Both the position numbers and the translations under genes were made by a program. Shown here piece by piece: positions 60,439 through 64,000 of a stretch of DNA of 64,000 nt; positions within the stretch are counted from its first letter, which is position 1, and the number at the start of each line of letters is the position of its first letter. The DNA comes from GWE2-42-39 sp963662895 (GTDB taxonomy: Bacteria > Bacteroidota > Bacteroidia > Bacteroidales > Prolixibacteraceae), in contig OY759982.1 in NCBI GenBank assembly GCA_963662895.1, positions 2,914,001 to 2,978,000 on the forward strand, in the 5' to 3' direction. The notes beneath the pieces are model-generated. The model searched no databases. It was not told the DNA's origin and was given only the letters and a program-made list of their open reading frames with translations.

Positions 60439-62634
60439 ATGATCAGGTTAATTATTTTTGTTTGTGGAATCACGGGTATACTTCTTCTTTTTAATAATAA
60501 TTTGCATGCACAGATCTCGCAGGGAGGAAGACCAACAGATATAGTCTGCCAGGGGAAATCAGGCATAGAAGAAGCATGGTATAAAACACCTTCCATTAAT
60601 CAGGTAAAACAACTGGAATCATCTTCAGATACTAAAAAAGAACGATCGAATAAACCATTAAAATATGCTTATCCGTTTTATGTTTCCCTTTCAACTGAAA
60701 ATTCAGGAAAATGGAATGTCTCTGGTAATTACCGGATATGGAAGCTGGGCATTGAGTCTGAAGGTGCTTTTTCTATTGGTTTGTTATTCGGGAAATATAA
60801 ACTTCCCCCGGGGTCAAGGCTGTTCATTTTCAACGAAGACCGGACAGATATAATCGGGGCATTTACGGAATTGAATAATAAGGAATCGGGGCAACTTGCA
60901 GTCATGCCGGTAGCAGGTGATAAAATTTTTGTTCAGTATGAAGAATTGATTGATACTGAATTTGAAGGAGAACTGGAGATATCGAGAATTTCTCACGATT
61001 ATGTCGGAATAAAATCAACGAATCCCCGGAGGCCTATTAAGATAGCCGGGGAATGTAACATTGATATTAATTGTGAGATTGCTGAGGACTATGCCGATTT
61101 GAAAAACAGCGTATGCCGTATATATATCCAGAAAGGTGCATCGGATGAACTATGTACGGGGGTCCTGATAAATAATACCTCACATGACGGGAAGCCTTAT
61201 CTTTTAACCGCGGCACATTGTATAGAAAGCGATTATCAGGCACAAAATTCTTTGTTCCTTTTTAATTATGAATCCCCCTATTGTGGTTCTATTGATGGCG
61301 ACAATACCCATTCGCTGGAAGGCAGTACATTGAAGGCCCGATTTGACAGTCTCGATTTTTCACTGGTCGAATTATCGGTTTCGCCGCCTAATTATTACCG
61401 TCCGTATTATGCAGGCTGGGATGTTGCCCCAAAAGCACCTGCCAGTTCCTATACAGTACATCATCCGCAGGGCGACATCAAGAAAATTGCTGTTGATGAG
61501 GATTCTCCTGTTACTTCGGATTTCAATAAAAATTACATTAGCTCATCATTCTGGAATGTCAAAAGATGGGAATACGGTGTAACCGAAGATGGTTCTTCCG
61601 GGTGCCCGCTTTTAAACAATCAGTCACGGGTGGTAGGTACCCTTACCGGAGGAGTGGCCAATTGTCAAAATCCGGAAAATGATTATTTCGAAAAATTGGG
61701 AAAGTCATGGGATTACAACGGCACTTCGGAAAAACAGCTAAAATACTGGCTCGATCCAGGGAATACAGGTGAAACGCAAATAGACGGCTGTAATCCGTAT
61801 ACCGACGAATTAAAATGTGGGGTACTTACCAATTTCACAGTAGCCGATACTACCCAATTGGAGAGAATTAATGATAATGATCCGACTCAGGGATATTGGA
61901 CCGGTACAAACACCGGGGGGTATTTCGAATTTGCAGAAAAATTTTCAGGATTAAATAGTTGTGACATATCAGGGGTCTCGGTTGGAGTTGCAGGATCGTA
62001 TGTGGAAAATCCCGGTATGGATGTGTTTTTCGGGATTAAGGTTTATGAGGGGGATGATGTCCCTGAAACACTTTTACATTCACAAAATTTCACATTGAGT
62101 TTAATGGCTGAGGATGCCATGAATTATTTAGCATTTGATAATACGGTCAACGTCTCCGGAACTTTTTTTATTTCATTTTCCGTCAGCCAGTTAAATGAAG
62201 CCGACACTCTGGTGGTTTATAGTGCAAAACGCGACGTAGCCGATAATACCTTATTCCTGAAGGATAATTATGGATGGGAGGAATATAATGTTGCAAACAG
62301 TACTTCTGCAGGGACTGCCTTACTGATGGAAGTCGTGGCATGTAATATTGACGGAGAGACAGACGGCGGTTTCGTCCCTGTCGATATACTGACAGTCTTC
62401 CCGAACCCTGTTTCAAGCGGCGGAACGTTGAATGTATATTCTTCAGAAACAATTGAAAAACCGGAACAGGCTATAATTTGCGATTTGTTGGGGAAACAAA
62501 TTCCGTTTCAGATATTATCAAAAGCTGAAAATAATTTTAAACTTCAGTTGCGTGATACACGTATGGGGATTTACCTGTTACAGGTTGAAATAAACGGGAA
62601 AAAATACGCGAAGAAGATACTGTTTATTCCATAG
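60439..62634 (+). CDS. Lysyl-endopeptidase-like trypsin-fold protease with T9SS sorting domain
   Basis: The 731-residue protein has a signal peptide (residues 1-25, ending LHAQ), a pro-region to about 195, and a trypsin-fold protease domain with a complete triad. His260 is in LLTAAHCIES, Asp306 in DSLDFSLVEL, and Ser387 in EDGSSGCPLL. The start of the mature enzyme may be near GECNIDINCE. A β-rich linker follows (about 460-640). The last 80 residues are a T9SS type A sorting domain (VFPNPVSSGGTLNVYSSE, KPEQAIICDLLGK, MGIYLLQVEINGKKYAKKI). The type is close to the Achromobacter lysyl endopeptidase group. It is exported and then displayed on or released from the cell surface by type IX secretion. 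Confidence 0.93.
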   Translation: MIRLIIFVCGITGILLLFNNNLHAQISQGGRPTDIVCQGKSGIEEAWYKTPSINQVKQLESSSDTKKERSNKPLKYAYPFYVSLSTENSGKWNVSGNYRIWKLGIESEGAFSIGLLFGKYKLPPGSRLFIFNEDRTDIIGAFTELNNKESGQLAVMPVAGDKIFVQYEELIDTEFEGELEISRISHDYVGIKSTNPRRPIKIAGECNIDINCEIAEDYADLKNSVCRIYIQKGASDELCTGVLINNTSHDGKPYLLTAAHCIESDYQAQNSLFLFNYESPYCGSIDGDNTHSLEGSTLKARFDSLDFSLVELSVSPPNYYRPYYAGWDVAPKAPASSYTVHHPQGDIKKIAVDEDSPVTSDFNKNYISSSFWNVKRWEYGVTEDGSSGCPLLNNQSRVVGTLTGGVANCQNPENDYFEKLGKSWDYNGTSEKQLKYWLDPGNTGETQIDGCNPYTDELKCGVLTNFTVADTTQLERINDNDPTQGYWTGTNTGGYFEFAEKFSGLNSCDISGVSVGVAGSYVENPGMDVFFGIKVYEGDDVPETLLHSQNFTLSLMAEDAMNYLAFDNTVNVSGTFFISFSVSQLNEADTLVVYSAKRDVADNTLFLKDNYGWEEYNVANSTSAGTALLMEVVACNIDGETDGGFVPVDILTVFPNPVSSGGTLNVYSSETIEKPEQAIICDLLGKQIPFQILSKAENNFKLQLRDTRMGIYLLQVEINGKKYAKKILFIP

Positions 62635-62716
62635 GCTTACATATGGGGTGTACGACAAAATCTACCCCCTGCATATTCGCTGATGGGTAATTTGGGATAA
62701 TTGTTAGCTTTGTGGA

Positions 62717-63841
62717 ATGAAACTCAAATATTTTTTGATAACCCTTTTGTTATATTCATGTTCAGGTAAAAAAGTTCATGATAAGCATGTTACATCCAAT
62801 CTGTTTGCACAGGGATTTCATATCGAAAAATATGGTGATCTGAGCCGTATTGATGTTTTTAACCCATGGGAAAAAGCCAGTGGATTCAGTTATTCGTACT
62901 GGCTGGTGCCAAAAAATATGAATGTACCTGATTCGCTGGTTTCAAAACGGGTTATCCGGACACCGGCGGAACGGGTTGTTTGCCTTTCGACAACACATAT
63001 TGGCTTTCTTCAGAAACTGGGATTGGAAGATGCAATTGCGGGAGTTTCCGGGAAGCAGTATGTTTCAAATAAAAAAGTCAGGGCTAATATTGAAGCGGGG
63101 AAAGTTAAGGATGTCGGGTACGATCAGAACCTGAATTACGAATTATTACTAAAGCTGAAACCAGATCTGGTAATGGCTTATGGCATTGGTTCGGAGGTAG
63201 CTTCTTACCTTTCAAAATTGAGAGACCTGGGTATCCCGGTGGTGATCAATGCAGAATATCTGGAAGAAACCCCGCTGGGAAGGGCTGAATGGTTAAAATT
63301 TGTAGCGGCGTTTTTTAACCGGGGAAAAGATGCGGAACGGATATTTTCAGAGACGGTCCACCAATATCAACAACTGCAACAAAAAGCATTGCAAGCAAAG
63401 CAACAGCCAGTTGTGATTACAGGGATACCATATAAAGATAACTGGTGGGTTCCCGGAGGAAGGTCGTATATGGCGAACCTGATTGCAGATGCCGGAGGTA
63501 TCTACCTGTGGGGCAAAAACGATCAGCGCGAAAGTTATGTCCTTTCCCCGGAAAATGTGATTTTCCAATCGGCAACTGCCGATATCTGGATCAACTGCGG
63601 GTATTCATCAAGTCTGAAAGATATACGCGATATGGATGAACGTTTCGGTGTTATCAAACCTTTGAGGGATGGTATGGTTTTTAATGATAACAAACGCCTG
63701 GAGCCAAACGGGGGAAATGATGTATGGGAAACAGGTGTGACAAACCCGGAAGTTGTTTTAAGAGATTTAATCCGGATATTTCACCCGGATCTGTCAGGTG
63801 GCGAATCTTCGTTGTATTATTACCAAAAATTACCTGAATGA
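62717..63841 (+). CDS. BtuF/FecB-type substrate-binding lipoprotein of an ABC importer
   Basis: The 374-residue protein has lipobox LLLYSC (Cys15) and the two-lobe pattern of class III binding proteins: ERVVCLSTTHIGFLQKLGLEDAIAGVSG, LLLKLKPDLVMAYGIGSEV, LRDLGIPVVINAEYLEETPLGRAEWLKFVAAFF and NDVWETGVTNPEVVLRDLIRIFHPD. The family binds cobalamin, haem or ferric siderophores. No cobalamin riboswitch is apparent in the 82 bp upstream. The stop overlaps the start of the permease gene by 4 bp (ATGA), so they form an operon. The upstream TAGCTTTG at 62705-62712 looks like a -7 box but is too close to the ATG to leave a normal leader. Confidence 0.9.
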   Translation: MKLKYFLITLLLYSCSGKKVHDKHVTSNLFAQGFHIEKYGDLSRIDVFNPWEKASGFSYSYWLVPKNMNVPDSLVSKRVIRTPAERVVCLSTTHIGFLQKLGLEDAIAGVSGKQYVSNKKVRANIEAGKVKDVGYDQNLNYELLLKLKPDLVMAYGIGSEVASYLSKLRDLGIPVVINAEYLEETPLGRAEWLKFVAAFFNRGKDAERIFSETVHQYQQLQQKALQAKQQPVVITGIPYKDNWWVPGGRSYMANLIADAGGIYLWGKNDQRESYVLSPENVIFQSATADIWINCGYSSSLKDIRDMDERFGVIKPLRDGMVFNDNKRLEPNGGNDVWETGVTNPEVVLRDLIRIFHPDLSGGESSLYYYQKLPE

Positions 63842-64000
63842 ACAGTGCCCGGAGTTTTAAAAATACAAGCCTGTTTCTGCTTCTTTCCCTGGCGGCAGTG
63901 CTTTTTTTCATACTCGATATTTTTATAGGTTCGCTTACGATCCCGGTTGATAAGGTGTTTTCTATCCTGCTGGGAATATCAGATGCTTCTGAAGAAATAA
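63838..64000 (+). CDS. FecCD/BtuC-family permease, 5' part only
   Basis: The ATG overlaps the binding-protein stop codon. The visible 54 residues read MNSARSFKNTSLFLLLSLAAV, then a long hydrophobic helix (LFFILDIFIGSLTI) and VDKVFSILLGIS, the standard first helix and the following conserved segment of FecCD permeases (usually GxxxI...ILLG). It would move the ligand delivered by 62717-63841 across the inner membrane. The gene runs out of the window. Confidence 0.85.
   Translation, partial: MNSARSFKNTSLFLLLSLAAVLFFILDIFIGSLTIPVDKVFSILLGISDASEEI

Noticed and set aside
62635..62716. Possible cobalamin riboswitch before the BtuF/FecB-like gene
   Set aside because: The spacer is only 82 bp and lacks the conserved riboswitch core; a GGGGT/ACCCC pairing exists but is interrupted.

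Overview
The window is a 64 kb chromosomal piece of a glycan-degrading member of the Bacteroidota, most likely of the class Bacteroidia. The evidence is two SusC/SusD pairs, each preceded by an ECF sigma factor and a FecR-type anti-sigma factor, many lipoproteins and secreted glycoside hydrolases, a protease with a type IX secretion (T9SS) C-terminal domain, and promoter boxes of the TAnnTTTG type. Genus cannot be read from the sequence with confidence.

Region 1 (1-30978, all on the minus strand) is one long polysaccharide utilisation locus (PUL 1). In transcription order it runs: ECF sigma, FecR, SusC with an STN signalling domain, SusD, two surface lipoproteins (DUF4959/DUF5126/DUF5000-like and DUF4998 plus discoidin-like), GH110 and GH27 α-galactosidases, a DUF1735/discoidin lipoprotein, a GH71/GH99-like enzyme, an EEP-fold phosphoesterase behind BACON-like domains, a PKD plus glycerophosphodiester phosphodiesterase lipoprotein, a second GH71/GH99-like enzyme, GH106 and GH78 α-L-rhamnosidases. 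An internal sigma factor with a stump of an anti-sigma factor, a six-hairpin glycosidase and a DUF6528-like lipoprotein (cut by the window edge) follow. The gene set points to a branched glycan carrying α-L-rhamnose and terminal α-galactose, possibly with phosphodiester substituents.

Region 2 (31183-40421, minus strand) holds a 2-keto-3-deoxy-sugar-acid aldolase of the RhmA type, a 21-bp tandem repeat, an AraC regulator, a GH20 hexosaminidase, a GH32-like enzyme with an altered motif, and a 1131-residue secreted protein of unknown function with a probable (α/α)6 domain. A tRNA-Gly(CCC) with promoter and terminator follows. Downstream of it is a pocket with an intact XRE antitoxin, whose toxin gene is split by a 153-bp MITE with 17-bp inverted repeats and a TTAA target duplication, and a small conserved hypothetical gene.

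Region 3 (42497-55137, plus strand) is a compact second locus (PUL 2): ECF sigma, FecR, SusC, SusD, a DUF4450 protein with a catalytic-looking (α/α)6 domain, and a twin α/β-hydrolase esterase. It ends against the remains of a third locus, a SusD C-terminal fragment on the minus strand that is cut off next to an IS4-type transposase gene.

Region 4 (57628-64000) looks like ordinary chromosomal backbone: an orphan lipoprotein, a TcdA-TatD overlapping pair, a free-standing threonyl-tRNA synthetase editing domain, a T9SS-exported lysyl-endopeptidase-like serine protease, and the start of a BtuF/FecB-type uptake operon that continues past the window.
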